A stretch of 64,000 nt of DNA. Source: Aequorivita viscosa. GTDB lineage: Bacteria; Bacteroidota; Bacteroidia; Flavobacteriales; Flavobacteriaceae. The notes under the pieces were generated by a model that ran no database searches, was not told the origin of the DNA, and saw only the letters and a list, made by a program, of their open reading frames with translations. How positions within the stretch are numbered: the stretch's first letter is position 1; every line of letters begins with the position of its first letter. Below, piece after piece: positions 41,874 through 51,359 of the stretch. Location: assembly GCF_900106795.1 (NCBI RefSeq), contig NZ_FNNS01000004.1, positions 62,001-126,000 on the forward strand. Direction: 5' to 3'. The position numbers and the translations under genes are program-made.

Positions 41874-42629
41874 ATGAACGTCATTATCATTGAAGATGAA
41901 AAGCCTTCTGCTCGCTATTTAAAGCGAATGCTTGAAAAGGAAAATGTAACTGTACACCAAATGTTGCACAGTGTTGGTGAAGCCATTGCGTGGTTTCAAA
42001 ACAATCCGCATCCTGATTTAATTTTCTTGGACATTCAATTAAGCGACGGACTTTCTTTTGAGATTTTTGATGTGATACAAATAAAGAGCGCAATCATTTT
42101 CACAACTGCTTTTGATGAGTACGCCCTTCAAGCATTTAAACTTAATAGCATTGATTATTTATTGAAACCTATAGACCAAGACGATCTACATACAGCGGTT
42201 ACTAAATACAAAACATTTCAGCCTACTTCGCAAAACGTGCAATTTGATTTTGAAGATATTAAAAAGCTGCTTGTAAACCCTGTTGCTCAAGAATATAAAA
42301 AGCGGTTTACAACCAAAATCGGTCAGCATATCAAAATGATTGCTGTAGATGACATTGAGTGTTTTTATTCCGAAAATAAAGGTACTTATGCGCACACTAC
42401 AGAAGGTCGCGACTATTTGTTAGAAACGACCTTAGAACAATTAGAATCGGAACTATCTCCAGAATTCTTCTTTAGGATTAGTAGAAAATTTTATGTGAAT
42501 ATCAATTCAATAAAAGATATCATCTCCTATACCAATTCACGCTTACAATTAAAGATGAATAGCTACAAAGACCAAGAAGTAATTGTCGCTCGGGAACGAG
42601 TAAAAGATTTTAAACTTTGGTTGGAGTAG
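41874..42629 (+). CDS. LytTR-family response regulator, 251 aa
   Basis: A CheY-like receiver: acidic pocket IIIEDEKPSAR, phospho-acceptor Asp53 in DLIFLDIQLSDG, Thr in IIFTTAFDEYA, and Lys in DYLLKPI. A linker leads to a LytTR DNA-binding domain (about 147-251) with FTTKIGQHIKMIAVDDIECFYSENKGTY and FFRISRKFYVNINSI. It is the likely partner of the LytS kinase. A heptamer array directly abuts its start codon, so the translation-initiation region lies within a repeat. Confidence 0.9.
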   Translation: MNVIIIEDEKPSARYLKRMLEKENVTVHQMLHSVGEAIAWFQNNPHPDLIFLDIQLSDGLSFEIFDVIQIKSAIIFTTAFDEYALQAFKLNSIDYLLKPIDQDDLHTAVTKYKTFQPTSQNVQFDFEDIKKLLVNPVAQEYKKRFTTKIGQHIKMIAVDDIECFYSENKGTYAHTTEGRDYLLETTLEQLESELSPEFFFRISRKFYVNINSIKDIISYTNSRLQLKMNSYKDQEVIVARERVKDFKLWLE

Positions 42630-42724
42630 GTAGGGAAGGGAAAATGAAGTTAAAGATGAATTCGAAACTAAAAGCCTTCGCTTTGGCGAGAGGATAAAAC
42701 TTGTAAAATCAATCCGTTTCAGCG

Positions 42725-43939
42725 TTATTTCTTCGGAGGATTTATTCTGTTATCTTGAAAAGCTGAAGGCAACATTTTTGGTATAAATTTCACTAATAGT
42801 GGCATCAATACACTTCCGCCAGGCAATAAGAAAATTGTAAGACTCGGGATGGTTTTGCAAATATCAAGCAGTTGGTCCTTTACTTTTGTTTTTTCTTCAG
42901 CCGACAAGTCCCTAAGTGTAGATTGTCCTAAAAGCACTACCAATTCACCACTTTCTTCTAATTCCCGAGCTAATCGATCCTTATTGCGAATAATCAACAA
43001 CTTTACAGTAGCAGAGGATTGTTTGTAAAATTGTTTTACAGGATTGGTGTATTCAAACAGCACTATTTTAGCAGTATAGTTTTCCGAAAATCTTCGCAAA
43101 TCGGTAAGACTTGCATCGAGTTCTTTTTCAGGAAAATCTAGAATTGTAATTATTTGGAGCAAATACTCATATTCAGACTCGTCCATTTTAAAATCTTCCC
43201 AAATGGTTAAACAACACATATCGAGGATGTATTTTTTTTCTGCGGCATTTGCCTGTTTAAGATATTTCGTTTTTTCTAAAAAGGTAGCGCTTCCATCTGG
43301 CGTATTATCTAAAACATAACCACTTGAAGATTCATAAAGTTCAATTAATAAATTATCGTATTTCGACTTGTTTTGTTTAGATTTTAATGTGAAAAAACAA
43401 TAATTCAACACGCCATCTTCTAAGTGTCGATATACTTCCTTAATTGTTTTAGGCTCATTAAGCCAGTGCTTGTAGGCCAAAACATCTAAAAATAAAAGCG
43501 CATACGTTAATAAGGAAAGAGAATTTTTTTTCAGCAAGGCATTTGCATCTTGCAATCTAGCCGAAAGTATGTTTTCTAAGCTGTGAGAAGGGCTGTGTGA
43601 AAGGGAAAACTTATGAAAAAATCCTGTTTTGCCTTTCTCCAATTCTCTATAAAAAGAAAGAATATTCTGGATGGCATCCTGGTCTGAAGCTTCGGGATTG
43701 TTTTGAAAAAATTGATAAATCAGTGCATGAAATAGATTGACTTTGGTGAGTTCTTCTTTCGTCAGCTTTAAAGTAAGTATGTTTTGTGTAGGTAAAAATG
43801 AATTTGATAAACCATAGATAAAACCAGCCTTTTTTAATGCCTTATAAAACTCTTCCTCATTCTTAAAACGACCTACAAGCTCTGTTCTATCAAAAAGATT
43901 CAAAAATTTCAAAATCCAGTCAGGTGCCGAGGGGTTCAT
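42725..43939 (-). CDS. LETM1-related protein, 404 aa
   Basis: A soluble, helix-rich protein whose C-terminus (IPSLTIFLLPGGSVLMPLLVKFIPKMLPSAFQDNR) is the LETM1-like motif LPGG...LVKFIPK...LPSAF. Bacteroidota proteins of this type are often named LETM1-related biofilm-associated protein. There is one hydrophobic stretch at the motif. The mitochondrial LETM1 acts in cation/proton exchange; whether the bacterial proteins do is unknown. It stands alone, convergent with lytTR and divergent from the DUF4331 genes. Confidence 0.8.
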   Translation of the reverse strand: MNPSAPDWILKFLNLFDRTELVGRFKNEEEFYKALKKAGFIYGLSNSFLPTQNILTLKLTKEELTKVNLFHALIYQFFQNNPEASDQDAIQNILSFYRELEKGKTGFFHKFSLSHSPSHSLENILSARLQDANALLKKNSLSLLTYALLFLDVLAYKHWLNEPKTIKEVYRHLEDGVLNYCFFTLKSKQNKSKYDNLLIELYESSSGYVLDNTPDGSATFLEKTKYLKQANAAEKKYILDMCCLTIWEDFKMDESEYEYLLQIITILDFPEKELDASLTDLRRFSENYTAKIVLFEYTNPVKQFYKQSSATVKLLIIRNKDRLARELEESGELVVLLGQSTLRDLSAEEKTKVKDQLLDICKTIPSLTIFLLPGGSVLMPLLVKFIPKMLPSAFQDNRINPPKK

Positions 43940-44064
43940 ATCTTTCAGAATGATTATTTTTACCGCAATGAAGCTAAGTTTTTGGTTGGTCGATTTTCTT
44001 CTTAAATCATATCCGTACTTTTAACACGAATAGCTGCAGCAAAAATAATTAATAAAAACTAACA

Positions 44065-44757
44065 ATGATTAAATCTAAGTTATTTGCCAGAATAAGTTCC
44101 GTAGGACTTGTAATACTGGCCATTGTATTAATGAGCGGAGATCATAATGATGCGCCAACTCTAACAGGTACTTCAGCAGATATCGCTGATTTTTATGCTT
44201 TTGAAGCTCCCGATTCAGACAATTTAGTGCTGATTATGAACTTGCAAGGATTGATTCCTGCAGGAGCTCCAACAGAATTTGCTGAGTTTGATGAACATGT
44301 ATTAATGGAATTTAACATTGACCTGAACAACGATTTAAAGGAAGATGTTCTAATTCAGGCTATAAAACGTAGAGATTCGATGTTCTTTTTTGGACCATTC
44401 CCTACTTTAGAAACAGGATTGGAAAGCACCATTAATACAGATATTATGCACAAGGTGAAAATTTCCAGTAAAGATGATGTTCATATTTCTGAAGAAGATG
44501 GAATGAAGTTTTTTGCCGGCCCACGAGATGATTCCTTTTTCTTTGATAGAATTCAGTTTGATATGTATATGGCGGGAAATGCTAACGGCGGTTTTACAGA
44601 TCCTGGAATTGATACCTATGCCGGAAAAAATACGCTTTCAATAGTAGTAGAGCTTCCAAAATCAATGCTCGGGACGCCAGTGGCAAATGTGAATCCTTTT
44701 GCACCCAATACGCCAACCTACAATATGTGGGTAGAAACAAAAAGAAAAATACAATAA
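44065..44757 (+). CDS. DUF4331 protein, N-terminal half, 230 aa
   Basis: The signal-peptide-like N-terminus (LFARISSVGLVILAIVLMSG) is followed by HNDAPTLTGTSADIADFYAFEAPDSDNLVLIMNLQGLI, the start of DUF4331. FFAGPRDDSFFFD also belongs to the family. The segment that would follow in a full-length DUF4331 protein (about 400-500 aa) is encoded by the next gene. The stop and the next start share a base (TAATG at 44755-44759). Exported; function unknown. Confidence 0.8.
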   Translation: MIKSKLFARISSVGLVILAIVLMSGDHNDAPTLTGTSADIADFYAFEAPDSDNLVLIMNLQGLIPAGAPTEFAEFDEHVLMEFNIDLNNDLKEDVLIQAIKRRDSMFFFGPFPTLETGLESTINTDIMHKVKISSKDDVHISEEDGMKFFAGPRDDSFFFDRIQFDMYMAGNANGGFTDPGIDTYAGKNTLSIVVELPKSMLGTPVANVNPFAPNTPTYNMWVETKRKIQ

Positions 44758-45416
44758 TGAACTATCAGGGTATTATGAATAATATAAAGTATTTTAAAAT
44801 AGTGTCGTTAGTCTGCATTTCGGTTCTTTTGGTACAATGTTATAATGAAGATAAATTCGGAACTCCAATTTTTCAGGAAAGATGTTTTGACGGAATCCAA
44901 AATGGAGATGAAACAGGTATTGATTGCGGTGGTAGTGAGTGCAAACCTTGTTCTGTTGAATCTGAATTTGCCGGCACATATAGACAAGTAGACCAAATGG
45001 GGCGCCCTGCGGTAAACCTTTTGTTGAATGTTGAAGGTCGTCGCGATAGTTTAAATTTAACAGTGCCGTCTAAAATGCATGCCAAATTTCAGCAGGTTTT
45101 TAAAAATAAAATAATGATATTGGATACGACGTACACAACAAACGTGCTTGGGCTTGACGCTGAAGCTTTGGCTACTCTTTTTTCTAAAGACGTACTGTGG
45201 GTGGCTGAAAACGGTCCTACCAATTATTATAACGGATCGACGATTATGACTGGTCGCGCCCTCGGTGAAGATGTAATGGATGCAAACCTATTGTGGATTT
45301 TTGGCGGTCCAGGTGGTACTAAAAACAACAACGATCCATTGCTAATTCAAGATGGAGTGCCTACAAACGACGTACCTTTTTTAAATACATTTCCGTATTT
45401 GGCACCGCCCTTCTAG
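44757..45416 (+). CDS. DUF4331-like lipoprotein, C-terminal half, 219 aa
   Basis: The ATG overlaps the previous stop; a second ATG at 44775 gives MNNIKYFKIVSLVCISVLLVQC, a lipoprotein signal. After the Cys comes CFDGIQNGDETGIDCGGSECKPC, a disulfide-like or metal-binding motif known from many secreted bacterial proteins. Then FAGTYRQVDQMGRPAVNLLL and LLWIFGGPGGTKNNNDPLLIQDGVP ... FLNTFPYLAPPF match the C-terminal half of DUF4331. Together with the preceding gene it rebuilds one DUF4331 module as two exported chains, one soluble and one lipid-anchored. Confidence 0.78.
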   Translation: MNYQGIMNNIKYFKIVSLVCISVLLVQCYNEDKFGTPIFQERCFDGIQNGDETGIDCGGSECKPCSVESEFAGTYRQVDQMGRPAVNLLLNVEGRRDSLNLTVPSKMHAKFQQVFKNKIMILDTTYTTNVLGLDAEALATLFSKDVLWVAENGPTNYYNGSTIMTGRALGEDVMDANLLWIFGGPGGTKNNNDPLLIQDGVPTNDVPFLNTFPYLAPPF

Positions 45417-45491
45417 TTGAATTAGGTTTTAAACAAACAATTCCAAAACACTAGTTTGTCTTAATCTACTCTACGAGTTTCATATCTTTTT

Positions 45492-45524
45492 AAAAAGCAC
45501 TCTTCATTTTATAGGGTGCTTTTT
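45492..45524 (+). terminator. intrinsic terminator after the DUF4331 genes
   Basis: AAAAAGCACTC / GGGTGCTTTTT, an 11-bp stem with one G-U pair, 11-nt loop, T-rich on both strands. It can serve both directions. The rest of the 45417-45618 gap shows nothing. Confidence 0.8.
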
Positions 45525-45618
45525 GTATTGAAAAATTGCCGCAGTTAATTAAAAAATAATTTTGTTTGTTACACAAGATTTATTTTTAAAATTCGAAAGA
45601 GTATAATCCAGAATTTCG

Positions 45619-46209
45619 CTACATCGCATTCAGGACATAAATTTGAGACATTGTAGGCATTTCACTACCTCCCAAAGGTTCTAAGGTAATGCATAGCGGT
45701 TCTGTGCTTAGGAAGTTTTCAATTTTATGAATTTCGGTTCCACTTCGGTTCGATTCAGTTAAAACATCAATATTTGTAGCTGAAAAAGGATCCATTTTTA
45801 ATGACCACAGCTGATAAACTTTTCCTTCTGGAGGGGCAGGAAGTCCTTTTATATCAATATACGCGAACTTCTCTTTTTTATTCAAATACACTTTTGCAAA
45901 AGCTTGTGGAGCAACTGCTTGATTTCCTATTAAGGTAGAAGCTTGAAATTCCTTAGACCTCACGATATTCGAAATTGTACTGCTTTCGATTAATTGATTT
46001 TCCAAATTGGCCAATTCACCTTTCAATATTTCATTTTGTGAAGCACTCGCTTTAATTGCGGTTTCTAGTTCTTCATTTTGTTTTTGCATCCACAGCGTTG
46101 CTGCCAGAAACAGAATGGATAATCCCCATCCAATTAGTAATAGCCAGTTTGGACTGTTTTTTTTGTTACTTTCTTGAGTTTTTACTGGCGTAGTTTCAGG
46201 TTGTTTCAT
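45619..46209 (-). CDS. RskA C-terminal domain membrane protein, 196 aa
   Basis: A cytoplasmic N-terminus of about 20 residues, one membrane helix (about 22-42), a coiled-coil-like stretch (NEELETAIKASASQNEILKGELANLENQLIE), then the RskA extracytoplasmic domain: FAKVYLNKKEKFAYIDIKGLPAPPEGKVYQLWSLK ... ITLEPLGGSEMP. In true RskA anti-sigma factors a zinc-binding sigma-interaction domain of 80 or so residues precedes the helix; it is missing here, and no sigma gene is adjacent. So it is probably not a classical anti-sigma factor. Confidence 0.8.
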   Translation of the reverse strand: MKQPETTPVKTQESNKKNSPNWLLLIGWGLSILFLAATLWMQKQNEELETAIKASASQNEILKGELANLENQLIESSTISNIVRSKEFQASTLIGNQAVAPQAFAKVYLNKKEKFAYIDIKGLPAPPEGKVYQLWSLKMDPFSATNIDVLTESNRSGTEIHKIENFLSTEPLCITLEPLGGSEMPTMSQIYVLNAM

Positions 46210-46398
46210 CTGTTTATTTTAGAATCTAAAAATACTTAAAATTTTAAATCTCTTGTAAAATATCATCAATCGGTCTCATTGAAAAAATCACAGCGATATT
46301 GATTTCTTCAAAAAATAAATTCTCTTGGAAAATAAATTTTCTCTAGATTTACCAAAATGATAGTAAACTAACTATTTCCATCAAAAACATTCATCAAA

Positions 46399-49300
46399 AT
46401 GAAGAAATTTACAATACTTCTGCTTCTTGCACTAAGTTTTCTTGTTACACCTTCCTTAACTGCACAAGATTTTTCTAACACAATCGCACAACAGTTAAAC
46501 GACTTAGTCGAAAAAAACAAGCTCCTTAAACAAGATTCTGAATGGCGCATAACGAGTGAAAGCTTGAGTCGTACTAGTGGAATTCAGCACATTTATTTTA
46601 GGCAATCGCTCAACGGTCTTGATGTGTATGGAACAGAATCTAGTGTTCATATTTCAAGAGAGGGGAAACTCATTTCACAAAACAATCATTTCATAAAAAA
46701 TACAGCTCAGAAACTTGTTGGAACTACTACGCCAACATTATCTGCAGCTCAGGCGGTTCACGCAGCGGCAAACCGACTGAATTATCGAATCTCTGAACCG
46801 CTTCAAACTATAACACCTAATCGAGGAGTGTCGTCGGAAACCCTTTTGAGCGATGGTGGAATTTCTAAAAGACCCATTCCCGCAAAGTTGATGTATGCGT
46901 TGGCCGAAAGTGGCGAATTAGTGCTTGCTTGGGATATTTCGATTGAATCTATTTCTGAGACTAATTGGTGGAGTCTTCGAATTGATGCTACAACAGGGGC
47001 AATCGTCAACAAAGCAAATTGGATGTCCAGCTGCAATTTTGATCATGACCATAGTAATGATGTTGTTAACTTAGATTTCAATGCTAACTTATACGATATT
47101 CCGAATTACCGCGAAATCGAGGATGCTACTCAAGCAAATTGTACAGAATGTTATGAAGTTTTTGCCCTTCCTTTAGAAAGCCCATATTATGGCAATCGTT
47201 CTATTGTAACCCAAGTAGCCGATCCCATTGCGTCACCTTTTGGATGGCATGATACCAATGGTGTAGCCGGTGCAGAATATACAGTTACTCGAGGAAATAA
47301 CGTTAATGCGTATGAAGATGGTGATAATCCAGGGTATCAACCCGATGGTGGTGCGAACTTAGACTTTAGCGGTTTTCCATTTAGTCAAACCTACTCTAGT
47401 TCTAATCAATATGAAGAAGCAGCAATAACCAATCTTTTTTATTTAAACAATGTGTTTCACGATATTATGTATCAGTATGGTTTTGATGAAGTGAGCGGTA
47501 ATTTTCAAGAAAACAATTACGGAAATGGCGGTTTGGGCAATGATGCCGTAAATGCCGAAGCCCAAGATGGTTCTGGAACCTGCAATGCAAACTTTGGAAC
47601 CGGTCCCGATGGTGAAATTCCAACCATGCAAATGTATATATGCGATGATAAAGATGGAGATTTTGATGCACTGGTAGTTATCCACGAATACGGTCACGGA
47701 GTGTCGGTAAGATTAACAGGGGGTGCAAGCTCATCAGGATGTCTGGACAATTTGGAACAAATGGGTGAGGGTTGGAGTGACTTCTTCGCCACCATTCTTA
47801 CTATTAAGCCCAGCGATGTTGGAACAACTCCAAGAGGCGTTGGAACATACCTTGTAGGTCAAGGTATGGGGGGTAATGGAATTCGCGACTATCCGTACAG
47901 CACCGATATGGCTGTTAACCCGCAAACTTACGATTTTATTAAAACGGCGGCTATTCCGCATGGAGTTGGCTCAGTTTGGGCACAAATGTTATGGGAGATG
48001 ACTTGGGCGTTGATAGACCAACATGGTTTTGATGCAAATCCTTATAATTTTACTGGAAACGTAAATATTGATAAAGGAAACACGCAAGCTTTGGCGTTAG
48101 TAACGGAAGGCCTCAAACTTCAGCCATGCAGCCCTGGCTTTATTGATGGTCGAGATGCTATACTTGCTGCCGATCAAGCTATTTATGGTGGTGCAAATCA
48201 GTGTTTAATCTGGGATGCGTTCGCAAAAAGAGGTTTAGGAGCTAGTGCTAGTCAAGGTTCGTCGAATAATCCCAATGACGGGGTAGAAGCTTTTGACACA
48301 CCGTCTGATTTAGCTTCTTTAAATGTACTTGAAGAAGTTTGTGAATCCTCAGATGCCATAAGCGGGTTGACAGGAGGATTTCCGTTTGGAGGAGTATACA
48401 GTGGGCCAGGTGTTACAGATAGCGGCAACGGTTCAAGCTTTACCTTCGATCCAGCGGTTGCTGGCGTTGGGACGCATACCATTACCTATAGTGTAGCTGC
48501 CGGACCTTGTTCCGGAGCGTCTTCTGCCACAGATACAGTAGAAGTTTTAGAAATACCTGATGGCCCTACCACGACAGGGGTAACTAACTTTTGTGTTGGA
48601 GAGCCTATAACCGTTTCGGCAACGCCACAAGATTCGTCTAATGTAATTAGATGGTATGATGCACCAATAGGAGGAAACTTCCTTTCTGAAGGAAATTCTT
48701 ACACGTTTATACCTACAGGTTCTACAAATGTATATGCGTTAGAAACTCCTCCAGGACCACTTTCATCCCTATTGATTTCTGAGATTGGCTTCGGTTTCCC
48801 GAATCAGCTGGAAATACAAAACGTTGGAGTTGCTACAGATTACACGGGCTATAAAGTTGCTGTAAACGGATTTCCGTTATTTGGAATTAATTTCATGAAC
48901 AATATTGTGCAAACCCTAGACAATATGAGCGCCGATTCGGTTATCAATTATAACGACGGTGAGGGTGACGGATATTGGGGAAATAATTTCTGGTGGGATA
49001 CTTCCTTCCCAGGTTGGATTTTAATAATAGACATCTCTGGGAATGTTGTCGATTCTGTTTTTTGGAATTATAGTGCCACGGAAATAGCCGATTTTAACGT
49101 TACAATAGATGGTTTTAATATTACTGCCGCCGATCTTGATTGGACAGGCGGGGGAGCCAATCTTGTTTTGGGCTGCGACAACGAATCGTATAGAAGGCAT
49201 GGCAATACCCATTCAGCAGCTGATTGGAATGGGATTTGTGAACCATCCGATTTTGGTATTCCTAATACCGATCTTTATATCGGGCCAGAGGGTTGTATAG

Positions 49301-49845
49301 CAGATCGTTCCGAAGCTCAGGTAATAGCCGAAACTGAATCGCCAGTAATCACTTGCCCTTCAGATATGTCTGTTTCAATTCGTACAGGAGAACAATTTAC
49401 AATTCCAGATTATACCGGTACTGCAACTGCCACCGACAATTGTCCAAATTTTGTGGTTTCACAATCTCCCGTGATAGGAACGCAAGTTGGTTTGGGAGCT
49501 ACAACAATTACGCTAACAGTAACCGATGCTGCAAATAATTCAGCTAGCTGCACTTTTACTGTAACAGTCGATGATTTGCTGGGAATAAGTGAAAACGAAT
49601 TTTATAATAACATCCTATTGTATCCAAACCCAACGACTGGTGTTGTTAATATAAAAAACAACTCAACGGCCAACTTACAAAGTGCGAGGATTACTGATGT
49701 AAATGGAAGGACAATAAAAGTAATCGATCTTTCGAAAGTGGGCGAAGATTCAACTATATCACTAGAAAATTTGGCTTCTGGAATGTATTTTGTTGAAATA
49801 AATTCTGAAACTACAAGTGTTGTAAAAAACATCGTGAAGCATTAA
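46399..49845 (+). CDS. secreted M36-family (fungalysin) metalloprotease with T9SS sorting domain, 1148 aa
   Basis: Signal peptide (1-23), a propeptide region to about residue 220, then the M36 catalytic domain with the zinc motif HEYGH (His429, Glu430, His433) and third ligand Glu457 in MGEGWSDFFA. After it come Ig-like segments (about 645-790), a lamin-tail-like domain (LLISEIGFGFPNQLEIQNVG), a HYR domain (ITCPSDMSVSI ... DNCPNF) and a C-terminal T9SS type A sorting signal from about 1062 (LLYPNPTTGVVNIKN, LASGMYFVEI). It is exported across both membranes and degrades proteins outside the cell. Monocistronic, with a strong terminator. Confidence 0.93.
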   Translation: MKKFTILLLLALSFLVTPSLTAQDFSNTIAQQLNDLVEKNKLLKQDSEWRITSESLSRTSGIQHIYFRQSLNGLDVYGTESSVHISREGKLISQNNHFIKNTAQKLVGTTTPTLSAAQAVHAAANRLNYRISEPLQTITPNRGVSSETLLSDGGISKRPIPAKLMYALAESGELVLAWDISIESISETNWWSLRIDATTGAIVNKANWMSSCNFDHDHSNDVVNLDFNANLYDIPNYREIEDATQANCTECYEVFALPLESPYYGNRSIVTQVADPIASPFGWHDTNGVAGAEYTVTRGNNVNAYEDGDNPGYQPDGGANLDFSGFPFSQTYSSSNQYEEAAITNLFYLNNVFHDIMYQYGFDEVSGNFQENNYGNGGLGNDAVNAEAQDGSGTCNANFGTGPDGEIPTMQMYICDDKDGDFDALVVIHEYGHGVSVRLTGGASSSGCLDNLEQMGEGWSDFFATILTIKPSDVGTTPRGVGTYLVGQGMGGNGIRDYPYSTDMAVNPQTYDFIKTAAIPHGVGSVWAQMLWEMTWALIDQHGFDANPYNFTGNVNIDKGNTQALALVTEGLKLQPCSPGFIDGRDAILAADQAIYGGANQCLIWDAFAKRGLGASASQGSSNNPNDGVEAFDTPSDLASLNVLEEVCESSDAISGLTGGFPFGGVYSGPGVTDSGNGSSFTFDPAVAGVGTHTITYSVAAGPCSGASSATDTVEVLEIPDGPTTTGVTNFCVGEPITVSATPQDSSNVIRWYDAPIGGNFLSEGNSYTFIPTGSTNVYALETPPGPLSSLLISEIGFGFPNQLEIQNVGVATDYTGYKVAVNGFPLFGINFMNNIVQTLDNMSADSVINYNDGEGDGYWGNNFWWDTSFPGWILIIDISGNVVDSVFWNYSATEIADFNVTIDGFNITAADLDWTGGGANLVLGCDNESYRRHGNTHSAADWNGICEPSDFGIPNTDLYIGPEGCIADRSEAQVIAETESPVITCPSDMSVSIRTGEQFTIPDYTGTATATDNCPNFVVSQSPVIGTQVGLGATTITLTVTDAANNSASCTFTVTVDDLLGISENEFYNNILLYPNPTTGVVNIKNNSTANLQSARITDVNGRTIKVIDLSKVGEDSTISLENLASGMYFVEINSETTSVVKNIVKH

Positions 49846-49867
49846 TCACAAAAAAATAATATTTTTT

Positions 49868-49903
49868 AAACCCGCATCAAACATTTTGATACGGGTTTTT
49901 TTT
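49868..49903 (+). terminator. intrinsic terminator of the M36 protease gene
   Basis: AAACCCG-C-ATCAAA, short loop, TTTGAT-A-CGGGTTT followed by a run of T. Starts 22 bases after the stop codon. Confidence 0.88.
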
Positions 49904-49956
49904 AGCTCATATTTCAATACTTTTGAAACGAGAATTGCTTTTCTAACAAATATAGA

Positions 49957-51264
49957 ATGCGAACAATAAAAAAACATTCACTTTCCGACCTCGAAATGTT
50001 GAAACCCAAAATTTTAAATTGGGCGCAACAATATGAAGAAGTAATTTGGTTAGATGGAAATGATTATCCTCAAAAAGAACAGAACTATCGTGCCGTTTTG
50101 GCGATTGATGCTTTTACTGCTCTAAAGACCGATGCTTATAAAGGCTTCGATAAACTAAGGGAATATCAAAGCACAGCCAAAGATTGGGTTTTCGGTTATC
50201 TCACTTACGACCTTAAAAATGATGTCGAAAATCTTAATTCACAAAATAGTGATGAACTTGATTTTCCAGATTTATACTTTTTCCAACCCAAAAAAGTGTT
50301 TCTGTTTTCAGAAGATTTCGTTGAGGTGCAATACCTGAATATGGTTGCCGATGAAATAGAATCGGACTGGGTATCTATTTTAGAAAACAATTCTTTTGAA
50401 AACAATTCTTTTGAAAATAATTCTTTTGAAAACAAAATTGAAATTCAGAATCGTACATCAAAAAAAGAGTATATTGAAAAGGTCAATAAAGCACTTGAAT
50501 ACATAAAACGAGGAGATATTTATGAAGTGAACTTGTGCCAGGAATTTTATGCAGAAACTACTACCATAGACCCTCTACCAACATTTTTACAGTTGAATGA
50601 AATTTCTAAACCACCTTTTTCGGCATTTCTGAAATTGAATGAATTTTTCGCCCTTTCGGCATCGCCAGAACGTTATATAAAAAAAACTGGAACACGCGTC
50701 ATTTCGCAACCAATTAAAGGAACTGCGAAACGATCAAAAAATAATGAGGAAGATTTAGAATTGGCAAAACAATTAGCCAACGACCCAAAGGAACGTAGTG
50801 AAAATATAATGATTACCGATTTGGTACGAAATGACCTTTCCAAATTTGCAGAAAAAGGAAGTGTTCAAGTAGAAGAACTCTGTGGCGTATATAGTTTTAA
50901 ACAAGTGCATCAGTTAATTTCTACAATAATCTGCGAAGTATCTCCAAGTTCTGAAAGTGTGGATATAATAAGAAATACCTTTCCAATGGGCAGTATGACT
51001 GGCGCACCAAAAGTTTCAGCAATGAAAATTATTGAAGAAATAGAAGATGCAAAAAGAGGGCTTTACAGTGGTGCCATTGGTTATTTTTCACCCAATGGCG
51101 ATTTCGATTTCAACGTTGTTATTCGGAGTATTCTATATAATTCGCTTATAGAATATGTGAGTTTTTCGGTTGGGGGAGCCATCACAACAAACTCAATTCC
51201 TGAAAAAGAATATGAAGAATGTATGTTGAAAGCAAAAGCTATGCGACAGGTTTTGAATAGATAA
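49957..51264 (+). CDS. pabB: aminodeoxychorismate synthase component I (PabB-like), 435 aa
   Basis: The chorismate-binding fold is complete: YIEKVNKALEYIKRGDIYEVNLCQEF, FALSASPERYIKKTG, ISQPIKGTAKRS, NIMITDLVRNDLSKFAEKGSV, FPMGSMTGAPKVSAMKIIEEIE and GLYSGAIGYFSPNGDFDFNVVIRS. It makes 4-amino-4-deoxychorismate for folate; anthranilate synthase is the alternative. tilS follows on the same strand after 95 bases. Residues 143-158 carry an in-frame repeat (ENNSF three times) from a 15-nt DNA repeat, lying between the N-terminal and catalytic parts, probably a surface loop. Confidence 0.85.
   Translation: MRTIKKHSLSDLEMLKPKILNWAQQYEEVIWLDGNDYPQKEQNYRAVLAIDAFTALKTDAYKGFDKLREYQSTAKDWVFGYLTYDLKNDVENLNSQNSDELDFPDLYFFQPKKVFLFSEDFVEVQYLNMVADEIESDWVSILENNSFENNSFENNSFENKIEIQNRTSKKEYIEKVNKALEYIKRGDIYEVNLCQEFYAETTTIDPLPTFLQLNEISKPPFSAFLKLNEFFALSASPERYIKKTGTRVISQPIKGTAKRSKNNEEDLELAKQLANDPKERSENIMITDLVRNDLSKFAEKGSVQVEELCGVYSFKQVHQLISTIICEVSPSSESVDIIRNTFPMGSMTGAPKVSAMKIIEEIEDAKRGLYSGAIGYFSPNGDFDFNVVIRSILYNSLIEYVSFSVGGAITTNSIPEKEYEECMLKAKAMRQVLNR
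50383..50435 (+). repeat. 15-nt in-frame tandem repeat inside pabB
   Basis: Three units GAAAACAATTCTTTT (50383-50427, one substitution in the third) plus a partial fourth. Each unit adds ENNSF, so copy-number change keeps the frame. Confidence 0.9.
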
Positions 51265-51359
51265 TTTATCCTTTCTGCCTTATTCGCGTTTTAACGTATA
51301 TTTATATTTAGTAAGGGGATAACCGATGAATAACTTTTTGGTTTTAAAACACGTTTCAA

